NCBI GenBank assembly: GCA_964459325.1
Contig: CAYWKU010000007.1
Coordinates: 1-64,000 of the forward strand
Source of the DNA: CAYWKU01 sp964459325
Lineage (GTDB): Bacteria; RBG-13-61-14; CAYWKU01
Length of the DNA: 64,000 nucleotides
Direction of reading: 5' to 3'
Below are positions 15,650 through 24,545 of this stretch, piece by piece; the first letter of the stretch is position 1, and each line of letters starts with the position of its first letter. A program made the translations under genes and the position numbers. A model generated the notes under the pieces. It was not told where the DNA came from. It worked only from the letters and a program-made list of their open reading frames with translations, and made no database searches.

Positions 15650-18181
15650 TCAGGTGTTTTCCTCCGGGAAGGCTTTACGGTACAAATCCATCAGGCTCTC
15701 CACCTCTTTTTTTATGGCTTCGTCGGGCTCGGTTCTGATGATGGGCAGGGGTATTTTTTTCAGGGTTGAAAGTGCCAGGTCGAGTTTCACTCCCCGCCTT
15801 TTTCCCCTCCGGCCTTCGTCCAACCAGAAGGCCACGGCCCTCGAGTTTATCAGCGCCTGGACGAATTTGAGGGATATGCCGGAAGGGCCGGCTATGACGT
15901 TCACGCTCATCCCGGCGTAGGCTGGCCCGTCGGCCCTCGCCGCTACGGGGGCCTCCACCATTTGAGGTACAAGCAGGTGCTCGTACTCGAACAAATCTTC
16001 GGTGCGAGCCCAATGGATGTGCCACCACCGGATGCGGCCCTCCTTTACCTCGCGCCTGAGCTCCATCGCCGGCCTGTATCTTTCCAGGTGACCCTTGATG
16101 TTCGGAAACTTTTCCAGGTCCGGACAGGTCTGCGGCGTTAAGTACAGGAGATAGGCATCCGGTTCTTCGGGAAGTCCGAAGGGCTTTATGGACGCCGGTT
16201 TATAGAAGGGTTTGATGAGCTCTTTTTCATCCTCGTTGAGTTGCTCCAAAAGCTCGTGACCCCGGGGGATGATAAAAACCGGCTCGCCGGGCCGGTATTC
16301 CATTTCTTTCGTCAATCCGGGTTGGTCTTTTTCAAGCTTCTCTATAATCCGCTCGCTCATGGCCGGCGGGTTGTCCACCACTCCCTGGGAGAATTTTACC
16401 ATCTCCTCCAGAGGTATCGAGGCCTTTTCAATAAGCGCGCATAATGATTCCGCATCCCTGTCTCCCAAGTGAAACGCCCCGTCATCCCCCATTAAATTGC
16501 GCTGGTCGCTGACTTCCACCGTATCGAAGGCTCCGTTGAAATTGTCTATAATGTCCTCAATCGGCACTTTACCCTCTTCCTTCTCAGGCTTAATCGTGGA
16601 TATGGCAACGGGGTTGGGGTGTCGAACTTCCCTTCCCAGGCTTACTATGCAATGCCTGCCGGCTACGCCGGGGAATACCCCGGCCCTGCCCAGGTCGACT
16701 ATCTCGGTAATTTTTTCATTCTCGGCTATGCGCTGCCTCAGCTTTCGAGCCCCCTCTGCGTGCAGCCAGTAGGAGGAGGTTATGAATCCCAGCCGCCCTT
16801 GCGGGCGCATCAGGTCCAGGCTGCGGTGCAGGAACAATGCAATGAGGTCGCTTTTACTCTCCGCCCACCTGTAAGCCACGGGTGAGGACCGTGCCGCCGG
16901 TTTTTCGCCCGAACCCCTTTCTTTCCGGTAAGGGGGATTGCCTATTACAGCGGAGAATCCCCCCGGACGTTTTTTCTGCCGGATAAATACGGATGGGAAC
17001 CTCAACTCCCAGTGCAGAAAGCCGTGTTCCGACGCCATAGCCTGAGCCCGCCTCATCGCCGGGTGAGCTTCGAACTCGGCCCATTTATCGTCGCTGGCCT
17101 GAGTTATGCCGGCGCGGGCTATTCCGAAAAGCTCCGCCGCGTCCTCGTTGTCCAGAAATATGCTTGTCCATAAGTGCGCCAGAGCTTTTACCCGGTCTAT
17201 CATGCGCCCGGTTTCGATAATTTTCGTCAACGAAGCCGTCGGCGTGGGGGGAGTCTCGGGCTTGAATAATCCCAACTGCCCCTCGTCCCGCTCAACTTCC
17301 TCGAAGGATTTCTCCAGCTCGCTGATGGTGGCCCCCATGAGGGCGTCTCCGGGCTGGAGATTGTTCCTCAAAAAGTCGTTTTCGCTGACGATTCCCCCCG
17401 TATGCAGCCACAGTGCTATCCGGGATATGTTAACTACGATGGGGTCGCGGTCCACGCCGTAAATGCATCTGCGGGCCACTTCGGCTCTGTGGTGGTATGA
17501 AAATTTCTCATCCCTGGCCTTTGCCAGCGCCCAGCCCAGGTAGTCGGTGGCCGTTATGAGGAACCTGCCGTCGCCCATTGCCGGGTCGAGCACACGGGCC
17601 GAAAGTATTTCATCGGGCTCGAAAAGCCCCGTGTGTTTTTCGGGATTTTTGAAACATAAAGGCGCCAGAATACGGTCGACGATATAATCCACCACCGGTA
17701 CCGGGGTGTAAAACCCTCCGATTTCCTTCCTTTTTTCGACGTCCAGAAACTCCGGATACAAAGTCCCCGGCCAGTTGGCGGGCCAGGTGGCGGGGTCGGT
17801 TTCCATGAGCGTCCCGATGACTTCCTTTATCACCCGGTCAGAAGGATGCAAGTGCCACAGGTACGGTTGACGGGCGGGCTCGAAAAGGTCGCTGTAACTG
17901 AAATAACGCCGCACGTGCGGCGGGTTGTCCCTCACCCATCTCAGAATGTTCTGGACAAATGGCGTCGGGGACTTGCGGTAGTCGGGAATATCCATCATAC
18001 CCTTGCAGGAGGCCGAAAGGAAAAACAGGAGCCTATAAGTGGTCAGCAAAGCGGTTTTTTCGATTTCCTCCCCCGGCGCATCGCCATGGCTTCTGAAATC
18101 CTCCAGAAGAAGCTTGCGGGCCTGCAACGCTGCCTTGCGGAATTGCTTGTAATCGTCCCTGCGATTAAACTCCGATGCCAT
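15650..18181 (-). CDS. Eco57I-like N6-adenine DNA methyltransferase with specificity domain (solitary, type IIG/BREX-like family)
   Basis: An 843-residue protein. A helical N-terminus leads to the methyltransferase core, with the motif I-like LDPAMGDGRFL near residue 195 and the catalytic motif IV NPPY (FSAVIGNPPYRKERG) near 415, as in gamma-class N6-adenine methylases. The downstream TaqI/Eco57I-like region (about 550-843) resembles target-recognition domains, including EYEHLLVPQMV and a C-terminal ALSTLKKIPLP. I see no PD-(D/E)XK nuclease motif at the N-terminus, so it may modify without cutting, or use a partner elsewhere. No restriction partner or other defence gene is adjacent. The start is the ATG at 18181. 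A GTG three codons upstream is also possible, and neither has a clear Shine-Dalgarno sequence. Confidence 0.8.
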   Translation of the reverse strand: MASEFNRRDDYKQFRKAALQARKLLLEDFRSHGDAPGEEIEKTALLTTYRLLFFLSASCKGMMDIPDYRKSPTPFVQNILRWVRDNPPHVRRYFSYSDLFEPARQPYLWHLHPSDRVIKEVIGTLMETDPATWPANWPGTLYPEFLDVEKRKEIGGFYTPVPVVDYIVDRILAPLCFKNPEKHTGLFEPDEILSARVLDPAMGDGRFLITATDYLGWALAKARDEKFSYHHRAEVARRCIYGVDRDPIVVNISRIALWLHTGGIVSENDFLRNNLQPGDALMGATISELEKSFEEVERDEGQLGLFKPETPPTPTASLTKIIETGRMIDRVKALAHLWTSIFLDNEDAAELFGIARAGITQASDDKWAEFEAHPAMRRAQAMASEHGFLHWELRFPSVFIRQKKRPGGFSAVIGNPPYRKERGSGEKPAARSSPVAYRWAESKSDLIALFLHRSLDLMRPQGRLGFITSSYWLHAEGARKLRQRIAENEKITEIVDLGRAGVFPGVAGRHCIVSLGREVRHPNPVAISTIKPEKEEGKVPIEDIIDNFNGAFDTVEVSDQRNLMGDDGAFHLGDRDAESLCALIEKASIPLEEMVKFSQGVVDNPPAMSERIIEKLEKDQPGLTKEMEYRPGEPVFIIPRGHELLEQLNEDEKELIKPFYKPASIKPFGLPEEPDAYLLYLTPQTCPDLEKFPNIKGHLERYRPAMELRREVKEGRIRWWHIHWARTEDLFEYEHLLVPQMVEAPVAARADGPAYAGMSVNVIAGPSGISLKFVQALINSRAVAFWLDEGRRGKRRGVKLDLALSTLKKIPLPIIRTEPDEAIKKEVESLMDLYRKAFPEENT

Positions 18182-18261
18182 GGCAAGCACAAATTAGACC
18201 ACATTCTCCCAATATGCAAGGGCTGTTTGTTCGGCACACCTCAAGATTCCCGCTTAATGAT

Positions 18262-18427
18262 TCAAATATTCCCTGTAAGGGTAGCTCACCTTGACCGCAG
18301 GGGGGCCGGGGGCGAAAAAAGACCGGAGACCGGTTATCACCTTTCGGGTGACGAGCATGTCTTCGGTAAACCCCCGGGAGCGGTCAAGGTGAGAAACATG
18401 CCGGTCCCATTATCCGGGAATCCTGGT
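18262..18427 (-). repeat. Dispersed nested inverted-repeat element, copy A
   Basis: A copy of the ~165-bp element also found at 42896 and 47440, here in the opposite orientation. The inner stem is CTCACCTTGACCGC (18285-18298) with GCGGTCAAGGTGAG (18380-18393). The outer ends are TATTCCC and GGGAATCCTGG. Read on the minus strand, it shares the blocks TTGACCGCTCCCGGGGGTTT, a small TCACC-CGAAA-GGTGA hairpin, and a T-rich TTTTTTCGCCC. It fills most of the gap 18182-18516. A stray CAAGATTCCCGCTTAA at 18243 resembles another element end. Confidence 0.8.
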
Positions 18428-18516
18428 TCGACACACCCCGGCGTCTCACTTTACGGTTGCGCCTCTCCATATTTTATGCTCATATCAGAAACACCTTCAA
18501 TTGCAAGGAGCTGAAA

Positions 18517-19602
18517 ATGCCGGACGATAAAGGAATCACCGCTTCGGGGGGCAATACTCCCGTCAGCGACGTCCCGCCGGACTATTACCACCCCGGCCAC
18601 GGACACTGGTACATACTCCCCGAAGGTCGCGACGCGGGCAAGAAGATGTTTTTCAGGGATGAGAGCTTCGGTTCCGATAAGCCCGCCGCTACTATTGTTT
18701 TCGTGCACGGCAATCCCGAATCTTCCTACACGTACCGCAAGATTATCCGCTCCCTGGAATATGCCACCCGTTCGGCATTCAGGGTCGTGGCCATGGACCA
18801 TATCGGCTTCGGCCTCTCCGACCGGGCATCGTACGAGATGGTAAGCATGGACCACGCCGAAAACCTGCTTCAACTGGTTCGGCGCCTCGACCTTAATCAC
18901 GTGACCCTGGTAATTCACGATTGGGGCGGCCCCATCGGGATAGGGGCCTTTCTGAGGGAGCCGGAGCGGGTGGATAACCTGGTGCTGCTAAACAGCACGG
19001 TATTTCCCATGCCCCAGGATGGGCTGACCTACAGCAACTATCCCATTCCATGGCTGGGATGGTGCCAGTCGCCATACGTAATACCCGACCGCTTTTGGGG
19101 TGAGTTCGCCAGCTACGCCATCTTCCGCACCCCGGCGCCTCCCCGCAAAATATTAAGCCGAATGGCCACTTACATCGCCAAAGCCCGGGCGGGGTTATTC
19201 CCGCGCGCCGAAAGGGTCGCCCGGAAACTATACCGCGACCAATTTCAGTCCAGAGCCAACACCAAAAGCTCCAAACGGCTGGTGCTGCAATCGGGACTGT
19301 GGGGCTACGGGAACCGATACGACGAGCCGGTGCTGGGAACACGGGACACCGCCCCCTTCTACAGGTACATACAGGACAATATAAAGCGACTGTGGGGGCC
19401 GGAAGGCCGAAACATCGGAACCCGCGCCGTACTGGGAAAGTGGGACCCCCTTGGCAAGGACAGCGTAATCGAGCAGTGGACGCAAAACCTGCCCCAGATG
19501 AAGGGCAACGTCCGGGTGCTCGAAAACGTCGGTCACTTCATCGAGGAGGAAAGGCCGTCGGAGATAGTTTCCGCAATAGTTGACGTAGCCGGCATCGGGT
19601 AG
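18517..19602 (+). CDS. Haloalkane dehalogenase-like alpha/beta hydrolase
   Basis: A 361-residue alpha/beta hydrolase. The oxyanion-hole motif HGNPESSYTYR is near residue 70. The nucleophile is the Asp of HDWGGPIG near 134, as in haloalkane dehalogenases and epoxide hydrolases rather than serine esterases. A GKWDPLGKD acid region and GHFIEEERP with the catalytic His follow. Dehalogenases of this class hydrolyse carbon-halogen bonds to alcohols. Several relatives have no proven dehalogenase activity. The start at 18517 has AAGGAG upstream; the frame is open further upstream into the repeat but without a ribosome site. It is convergent with the SCP2-like gene. Confidence 0.82.
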   Translation: MPDDKGITASGGNTPVSDVPPDYYHPGHGHWYILPEGRDAGKKMFFRDESFGSDKPAATIVFVHGNPESSYTYRKIIRSLEYATRSAFRVVAMDHIGFGLSDRASYEMVSMDHAENLLQLVRRLDLNHVTLVIHDWGGPIGIGAFLREPERVDNLVLLNSTVFPMPQDGLTYSNYPIPWLGWCQSPYVIPDRFWGEFASYAIFRTPAPPRKILSRMATYIAKARAGLFPRAERVARKLYRDQFQSRANTKSSKRLVLQSGLWGYGNRYDEPVLGTRDTAPFYRYIQDNIKRLWGPEGRNIGTRAVLGKWDPLGKDSVIEQWTQNLPQMKGNVRVLENVGHFIEEERPSEIVSAIVDVAGIG

Positions 19603-19616
19603 CTCGGTCTCCGCTC

Positions 19617-20189
19617 CTAAACCAGCGCCTGCAACTGCATTAGCAGGTTCATGTCGCCCTCGAAGGCGATTTTGCCCTGCATAAAAAGCGATTGCCCGTC
19701 AACCTCGCCGTTTTGAATGTCTATCCAGTCCTGAATACTCATCTTCAATGTAACCGCCGGGTTTTCGGCGCCGTTGAAGGTAAGCTTCAGGGGCGCCACG
19801 TCGCCGCTTTCCCTCTTAAGCTCCAGATTCAGGCATCCGGCTGTGTTTTGCAGGGCGTTGTAACGTTTCAGGTCGGCCACCTGCTGGGGGTCGGCGAAAA
19901 GCCCCATCAGCTCGGGCAGCTTCCCGGTCACGGCTTCCCGCCAGAACGGCTCGCTCAGGCTCAAGGTCAGCATGGGCTTGTCGACGCCGCCTTCGATAAC
20001 ATCGAGGTTCCTGCCGTCGGAGATTTTCATGCACCAGCATTTGCCGTCTATGTCGAACTGCATGGTAAATTCCCTGCCTTCCATCATGGACAGGTCCACC
20101 CCTTCGGTCGCCTCTTCAAAGAACTTGGGCACGTAACTCTTGAAAAACTCATCTACCGAAATGTCTTCCGGCGCATTGAACTGAACCAT
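19617..20189 (-). CDS. SCP2 sterol-binding domain-like protein
   Basis: A 190-residue soluble protein with an SCP2-like lipid-binding pattern: FTMQFDIDGKCWCMKISDG, KPMLTLSLSEPFWREAVTG and a C-terminal GKIAFEGDMNLLMQLQALV, which is the typical last strand and helix of SCP2 folds. Bacterial members bind fatty acyl groups or sterol-like lipids, but roles are mostly unproven. The gene ends only 14 bp from the dehalogenase stop on the opposite strand and sits alone. Confidence 0.75.
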   Translation of the reverse strand: MVQFNAPEDISVDEFFKSYVPKFFEEATEGVDLSMMEGREFTMQFDIDGKCWCMKISDGRNLDVIEGGVDKPMLTLSLSEPFWREAVTGKLPELMGLFADPQQVADLKRYNALQNTAGCLNLELKRESGDVAPLKLTFNGAENPAVTLKMSIQDWIDIQNGEVDGQSLFMQGKIAFEGDMNLLMQLQALV

Positions 20190-20326
20190 ATCATTCCCCT
20201 CCCTAATTAAATTTCCGGTTAATAATATAAAACAATCGAGTCCCTTACGCCATCCCTCGTCAAATCCCTAAAGTTTACTCACGAAGGTTTACCTTTATGG
20301 GTGGCCCTGACCGCAGGATGATTTAT

Positions 20327-20410
20327 GAGGGGTCGGAATGTGTAACCCCTCTTTTCCGTGGGAGAGACCTCTGGTCTCGACACCGGTCACGACAGGGAGG
20401 TCGCTCCCAC
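20327..20410. repeat. Two adjacent hairpins in the gap before the NifA-like gene
   Basis: GAGGGGT ... ACCCCTC followed by TTTT (20327-20355) looks terminator-like on the plus strand. Directly after it, GTGGGAG-a-GACCTC ... GAGGTC-g-CTCCCAC (20358-20410) forms a 13-bp interrupted stem. The gap 20190-20508 otherwise carries the CTAC-N6-GTAG operator pair and no coding signal. Confidence 0.55.
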
Positions 20411-20448
20411 ACTTTTGCAACCTGCGTTGAACAATCCCGGAATTTATC

Positions 20449-20491
20449 CTACAATAATGTAGGATTGCTCAAAAAGCCTACAAGAATGTAA
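20449..20491. promoter_or_regulatory. Tandem CTAC-N6-GTAG operator pair upstream of the NifA-like gene
   Basis: Two inverted repeats: CTACAATAATGTAG (20449-20462) and CTACAAGAATGTAA (20478-20491), centres 29 bp apart. The second ends 17 bp before the activator's start codon, a place suited to autorepression. Similar pairs precede the outer-membrane protein-amtB-glnK unit and glnA. Confidence 0.65.
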
Positions 20492-20508
20492 CCCGAGGTA
20501 AGTTTTAA

Positions 20509-22062
20509 ATGCCCGACAGCTCGAAACACAAGGTCAAGCGCGAAGTCAAGGAGTTGAGCCTGTTGTGGGAAATCAGCCAGACCCTCGACCGCAGCATGGA
20601 CCTGCGCGACGTGGTCGGGCCGGTGCTCGAGCTTATGGCCGGGCACATGGGCATGATGCGCGGCACCCTGACCCTGCTCGACCGCGAAACCGGCGAGCTT
20701 TTCATCGAAACCGCCTACGGCCTGTCGGCGAGCCAGCAGGAAAAAGGCCGGTACCAGCTCGGCGAAGGTATCACCGGGAAGGTGGTGGAGACCGGCGAGC
20801 CGGCGGTGGTGCCCAAAATATCGGAAGAGACTCTCTTCCTCAATAAAACAGGCGCCCGGAAAAAGCTCCAGCGAAAGGACATATCCTTCATTTGCGTGCC
20901 CATCAAGCTGGAAAACGAAGTTATCGGGGCCTTGAGCGCCGACCGGCTGTTTTCCCAGGAAGTTTCCTTCGAGGAGGACGTCCGACTGCTTTCCATCATC
21001 GGCTCCATGATTTCGCGGGCGGTGAAGCTGCGGCAATCGGCCATGGAGGAGCGCAAGAAGCTGCTGGAGGAAAACGTGCGCCTCCAGGAAGCGCTGAAGG
21101 ACAGGTTCCGCCCGTCCAACATCATCGGCAACTCGAAACCCATGCTGGCCGTTTACGACCTGATATACCGGGTGTCCAAGTCCGACGCCACCGTGCTTAT
21201 ACGCGGGGAGAGCGGTTGCGGCAAGGAGCTGGTGGCCCACGCCATACATTACAACAGCATGAGGGCCAATAAGCCGTTCATCAAGGTAAGCTGCTCCGCT
21301 CTGCCGGAGACGGTCATCGAAAGCGAGCTTTTCGGCCACGAGAAGGGCGCTTTCACCGGCGCCACATCGCAACGCAAGGGCCGGTTCGAGATGGCGCAGG
21401 GCGGCACACTGTTCCTCGATGAAATCGGCGACCTCTCCCCTGCCATCCAGATAAAGCTGTTGCGCATCCTGCAGGAGAAGGAGTTCGAGCGCATTGGAGG
21501 CTCGGAGACCATAAAGGCCGACGTCAGGATAATCGCCGCCACCAACCGCGACCTGGAAAAAAACATAGAGGATGGCTCCTTCCGGCAGGATTTGTACTAC
21601 CGGCTCAACGTATTCCCCATCCACATCCCTCCGCTTCGGGAGCGGAAGACGGATATACCGCTGCTGGTGGACTTCTTTATCGAAAAATACGCTAAAGCCA
21701 ACCACAAAACGGTAAACCGCATCTCCACCCAGGCCATAGACATGCTCATGAGCTACCACTGGCCGGGTAACGTCCGGGAGTTGGAGAACTGCCTCGAGCG
21801 GGCGGTACTTTTAACCAGCGACGACGTTATCCACGGCCACCACCTTCCTCCAACCCTTCAGACTTCCGAGGTGGGGGAAGTGGTCGGCGAATCCGGCCTC
21901 GATGCCACCCTCGACAACGTGGAGAGAAACCTGATACTCGACGCCCTCAAGGCCGCCCGAGGCAACAAGGCCAAGGCCGCCCGGGCGCTGGGGATTAGCG
22001 AGCGCATCATGGGCCTGAGGGTAAAGAAGCACGGTCTCGACCCCAAGAGATTTACTACATAA
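20509..22062 (+). CDS. nifA: NifA-family sigma-54-dependent transcriptional activator
   Basis: A 517-residue enhancer-binding protein. An N-terminal GAF domain (about 15-185) is followed by an AAA+ domain with Walker A GESGCGKE, the sigma-54-contacting loop GAFTGA, Walker B TLFLDEIGD and the arginine-finger region FRQDLYYRLNVF. A Fis-type helix-turn-helix (about 470-517, AARALGISERIMGLRVKKHG) closes the protein. The domain order and HTH style match the NifA family. No nif genes are in the window; its neighbours are ammonium-assimilation genes, so it probably controls these. It has its own CTAC-N6-GTAG pair upstream, and another such site overlaps its stop codon. The gene symbol reflects family only. 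Confidence 0.88.
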   Translation: MPDSSKHKVKREVKELSLLWEISQTLDRSMDLRDVVGPVLELMAGHMGMMRGTLTLLDRETGELFIETAYGLSASQQEKGRYQLGEGITGKVVETGEPAVVPKISEETLFLNKTGARKKLQRKDISFICVPIKLENEVIGALSADRLFSQEVSFEEDVRLLSIIGSMISRAVKLRQSAMEERKKLLEENVRLQEALKDRFRPSNIIGNSKPMLAVYDLIYRVSKSDATVLIRGESGCGKELVAHAIHYNSMRANKPFIKVSCSALPETVIESELFGHEKGAFTGATSQRKGRFEMAQGGTLFLDEIGDLSPAIQIKLLRILQEKEFERIGGSETIKADVRIIAATNRDLEKNIEDGSFRQDLYYRLNVFPIHIPPLRERKTDIPLLVDFFIEKYAKANHKTVNRISTQAIDMLMSYHWPGNVRELENCLERAVLLTSDDVIHGHHLPPTLQTSEVGEVVGESGLDATLDNVERNLILDALKAARGNKAKAARALGISERIMGLRVKKHGLDPKRFTT

Positions 22063-22098
22063 ATGTAGCTTTTGGCTACTCATCCTACTTATATGTAG
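22055..22098. promoter_or_regulatory. Tandem CTAC-N6-GTAG operator pair upstream of the porin-amtB-glnK unit
   Basis: CTACATAAATGTAG (22055-22068, overlapping the activator's stop codon) and CTACTTATATGTAG (22085-22098), centres 30 bp apart. A further GTAGC-TTTTG-GCTAC inverted repeat lies between them. The pair ends 103 bp upstream of a sigma-54 promoter, the normal distance for an enhancer-binding site. Confidence 0.7.
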
Positions 22099-22200
22099 TG
22101 TTGATTCCTCGGCTGAGTTGAGAGTTCAACCTTTCAATTCCTGGTAAATCCCCTTTTATATCAGCAACTTATAACTTTATTCCATATGGCCTCCCGATGA

Positions 22201-22216
22201 AGGCACGTTTGTTGCC
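22201..22216 (+). promoter_or_regulatory. Sigma-54 (-24/-12) promoter
   Basis: AGGCACGTTTGTTGCC matches TGGCACG-N4-TTGC at all bases except the first, with exact GG to GC spacing. It lies 85 bp upstream of the outer-membrane protein start. Confidence 0.8.
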
Positions 22217-22300
22217 TTAGTGTGTTCACAACTTCCGGCTCTCATCTCCCCATTGTTCATCCCGCTCCGGAAGGAATATCAAACCGGGAGGTTGCATGTA

Positions 22301-23074
22301 ATGAAACATCTCAAACCAACCCTTATTGCCCTGGCTGCGGTCATCGCTTTGGCCGGAGCGGGGGTCGCACAAGCCGACGACTTTACCCTCGAGGGGGACA
22401 ACACCTTCAACTCGAAATACGTCTGGCGGGGAATCAACCTAAACGACGACTGGGTTTATCAGTTGTCGGCCACCGCCGGCTATAAGTGGGTTACATTCAA
22501 CGTATGGAGCAACGTCGAGCTTACCGACGAAAACGATTACGGCGGAAAGTACGGCAGCGGTGAAGGTGAAATCACCGAAGTGGACTACACGGCCGATATT
22601 TCGTATTCCTTCGATAAGCTTACGCTCTCAACCGGGGCCGTACACTACACCTTCCCGAACACTCCCTTCGATTCCACCACCGAAGTATACGGCGGCCTCG
22701 GCCCGGACGTTATAGGCTTGCCCACAATAACCGTGAATCACGATGTTGACGAAGCGGGCGGGGTGTACGGCGCCTTCAGCCTGGGTCACACCTTCGAGAA
22801 CATTGTAATCCTTTCGGAAAGTTCGAGGCTGGGATTCGATGTAAGTGCAAGCGTCGCCGCCGCGTCGGAAAGATATAACGAGTTTTACTTCGGCCTCGAT
22901 GAAGCGGCCCTAACCGACGTCTCATTTTACGGTGGCATACCCCTGTCTGTGGGGCCGCATCTCTCGATTACCCCCGCTGCAAATTATTCCACGCTCATCG
23001 ACGACGAGCTGAGGGATTCGACCGATGACGAAGACAACTTCTGGTGGGGAGTTTCCCTCACCGCATCGCTTTAA
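22301..23074 (+). CDS. Outer-membrane beta-barrel protein of the Gcw_chp (TIGR02001) type
   Basis: A 257-residue protein with a clear signal peptide (LIALAAVIALAGAGVAQADD). The mature part is rich in alternating aromatic strands and contains NSKYVWRGINL near its start, the hallmark of the Gcw_chp family, with a barrel-like C-terminus. Family members often sit beside amtB and glnK, as here. A role in passing nitrogen compounds through the outer membrane is a reasonable inference but not established. The ATG at 22301 has GGAGG upstream. It is the first gene behind a sigma-54 promoter and an operator pair, followed by a hairpin and amtB. Confidence 0.75.
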   Translation: MKHLKPTLIALAAVIALAGAGVAQADDFTLEGDNTFNSKYVWRGINLNDDWVYQLSATAGYKWVTFNVWSNVELTDENDYGGKYGSGEGEITEVDYTADISYSFDKLTLSTGAVHYTFPNTPFDSTTEVYGGLGPDVIGLPTITVNHDVDEAGGVYGAFSLGHTFENIVILSESSRLGFDVSASVAAASERYNEFYFGLDEAALTDVSFYGGIPLSVGPHLSITPAANYSTLIDDELRDSTDDEDNFWWGVSLTASL

Positions 23075-23113
23075 AAAGGGGGTGTTCTACAAACCGCCAT
23101 GAGACGGTGTAAA

Positions 23114-23171
23114 ATTGGCCGTTTTCCTGAGGAGTTCCGATGAAATCGGAACGTCTCGAAGGACGGCCGAT
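23114..23171 (+). other. Strong intercistronic hairpin between the outer-membrane protein gene and amtB
   Basis: An outer stem ATTGGCCGT / ACGGCCGAT encloses CCT/AGG and the inner perfect stem GTTCCGAT-GAA-ATCGGAAC. There is no T-run, so I read it as an mRNA-processing or stabilising structure, or an attenuator that sets the outer-membrane protein to AmtB ratio. Confidence 0.6.
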
Positions 23172-23222
23172 TCCGCATATTTCAACGGACAAAACAAAAA
23201 GTGAAAGAAAGGAGATGAACAA

Positions 23223-24533
23223 ATGAGAAAAATTCCCCTTATCGCAGCGGCGCTGTTAATAACTTTGCTGTGCGCCTCACCGGCTTCGGCCGCCGACGCA
23301 TCCGCCATCAGCTCCGGCGACACGGCTTTCATCATGATAAGCGCCGCCCTGGTGTTGATGATGACCCCCGCCCTCGCATTCTTTTACGGCGGGATGGTGC
23401 AGAGGAAGAACATCCTGTCGGTGCTGATGCAGTGCTTCACTTTGATGTGCGTTATCAGCCTGCAATGGATACTTATAGGCTATTCCCTGTCCTTCAGTCC
23501 CGACGTCGGCGGAGGAATCATCGGGGGCCTGGATTGGGTGGGCCTGAAAGGCGTAGGCCTTGCGCCTAACCCCGATTACGCCGCCACCGTTCCCCACCAG
23601 GCTTTCATGATATTCCAAGCCATGTTCGCCATCATCACCCCCGGCCTGATAGTCGGAGCGTTTGCGGGCAGGATGAAGTTCAGCGCGTTCCTCGTATTCA
23701 TGCTCCTGTGGGCCACCCTGGTTTACGACCCGATGGCACACTGGGTATGGGGCGCCGGGGGATGGCTGGGCAAGCTGGGCGCACTCGATTTCGCGGGCGG
23801 AGCGGTGGTTCACATAAACGCCGGTGTCGCCGCCCTGGTGATAGCGCTTTTGATAGGCAAAAGGAGAGGGCACGACAGCAAGCCCTTCCCGCCGCATCAC
23901 CTTCCCTACACCGTCCTGGGCGCCGGTCTGCTCTGGTTCGGATGGTTCGGGTTTAACGCGGGAAGCGCCCTCGAAGCCGGGGGGCTGGCGGTAAACGCCT
24001 TCGTAACCACCAACACCGCCACAGCCGCCGCCGGACTGGTCTGGGCGCTGCTCGAATGGAAGCAGAACGGCTCGCCCACCATGCTGGGGGTGGCCACGGG
24101 AGCTGTCGCCGGGCTGGTGTCAATAACTCCGGCATGCGGCTTCGTAGGCCCTGTTTCCGCAATAGCCGTGGGCGCAGGCGGCAGTCTCTTGTGCTACCTC
24201 GCCGTGGTGTACCTCAAGCCGAAGCTCGGTTACGACGACTCGCTGGACGTTTTCGGCGTGCACGGCGTAGGCGGAATATGGGGCGCCCTGGCCACCGGCC
24301 TATTCGCAAGCGAGGCGGTCAACGGCGCCGACGGGCTGTTTTTCGGCAACCCTCATCAGTTTCTTGTCCAGGTAATAAGCGTAGTGGCGACCATGGCGTT
24401 CGTCGCCGTCGCCACCTTCATTCTCTACAAGCTGGTCGACGCGGTCCTGGGCATGAGAGTGACGGAGGGCGACGAAATAATAGGACTGGACGTCAGTCAG
24501 CACAAAGAAACCGCCTACACGGTCGTGGAATAA
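23223..24533 (+). CDS. amtB: Ammonium transporter
   Basis: A 436-residue Amt/Rh channel with an N-terminal signal peptide (ALLITLLCASPASAADA) and about eleven membrane helices. The two pore histidines are recognisable in GGAVVHINAG and in FGVHGVGGIWG. FYGGMVQRKN and the DDSLDVFG stretch are typical of bacterial AmtB. It moves ammonium across the inner membrane and is blocked by GlnK at high nitrogen. glnK follows after 12 bp and is surely co-transcribed. A good GAAAGGAGATGAAC leader sets the start. Confidence 0.96.
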   Translation: MRKIPLIAAALLITLLCASPASAADASAISSGDTAFIMISAALVLMMTPALAFFYGGMVQRKNILSVLMQCFTLMCVISLQWILIGYSLSFSPDVGGGIIGGLDWVGLKGVGLAPNPDYAATVPHQAFMIFQAMFAIITPGLIVGAFAGRMKFSAFLVFMLLWATLVYDPMAHWVWGAGGWLGKLGALDFAGGAVVHINAGVAALVIALLIGKRRGHDSKPFPPHHLPYTVLGAGLLWFGWFGFNAGSALEAGGLAVNAFVTTNTATAAAGLVWALLEWKQNGSPTMLGVATGAVAGLVSITPACGFVGPVSAIAVGAGGSLLCYLAVVYLKPKLGYDDSLDVFGVHGVGGIWGALATGLFASEAVNGADGLFFGNPHQFLVQVISVVATMAFVAVATFILYKLVDAVLGMRVTEGDEIIGLDVSQHKETAYTVVE

Positions 24534-24545
24534 GGAGTAACGAAA

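Noticed and set aside
15400..15920. Several 70-110-residue frames in the palindrome nest
   Set aside because: They arise from the GC-rich inverted repeats, have no start signals and overlap the methylase gene antisense.
18043..18237. A 64-residue minus-strand frame at the methylase start
   Set aside because: It overlaps the methylase N-terminus out of frame and has no Shine-Dalgarno sequence or homologous pattern.
20449..22098. Classical NifA sites (TGT-N10-ACA) near the activator
   Set aside because: The spacing between TGT and ACA half-sites does not fit; the CTAC-N6-GTAG inverted repeats explain the symmetry better.
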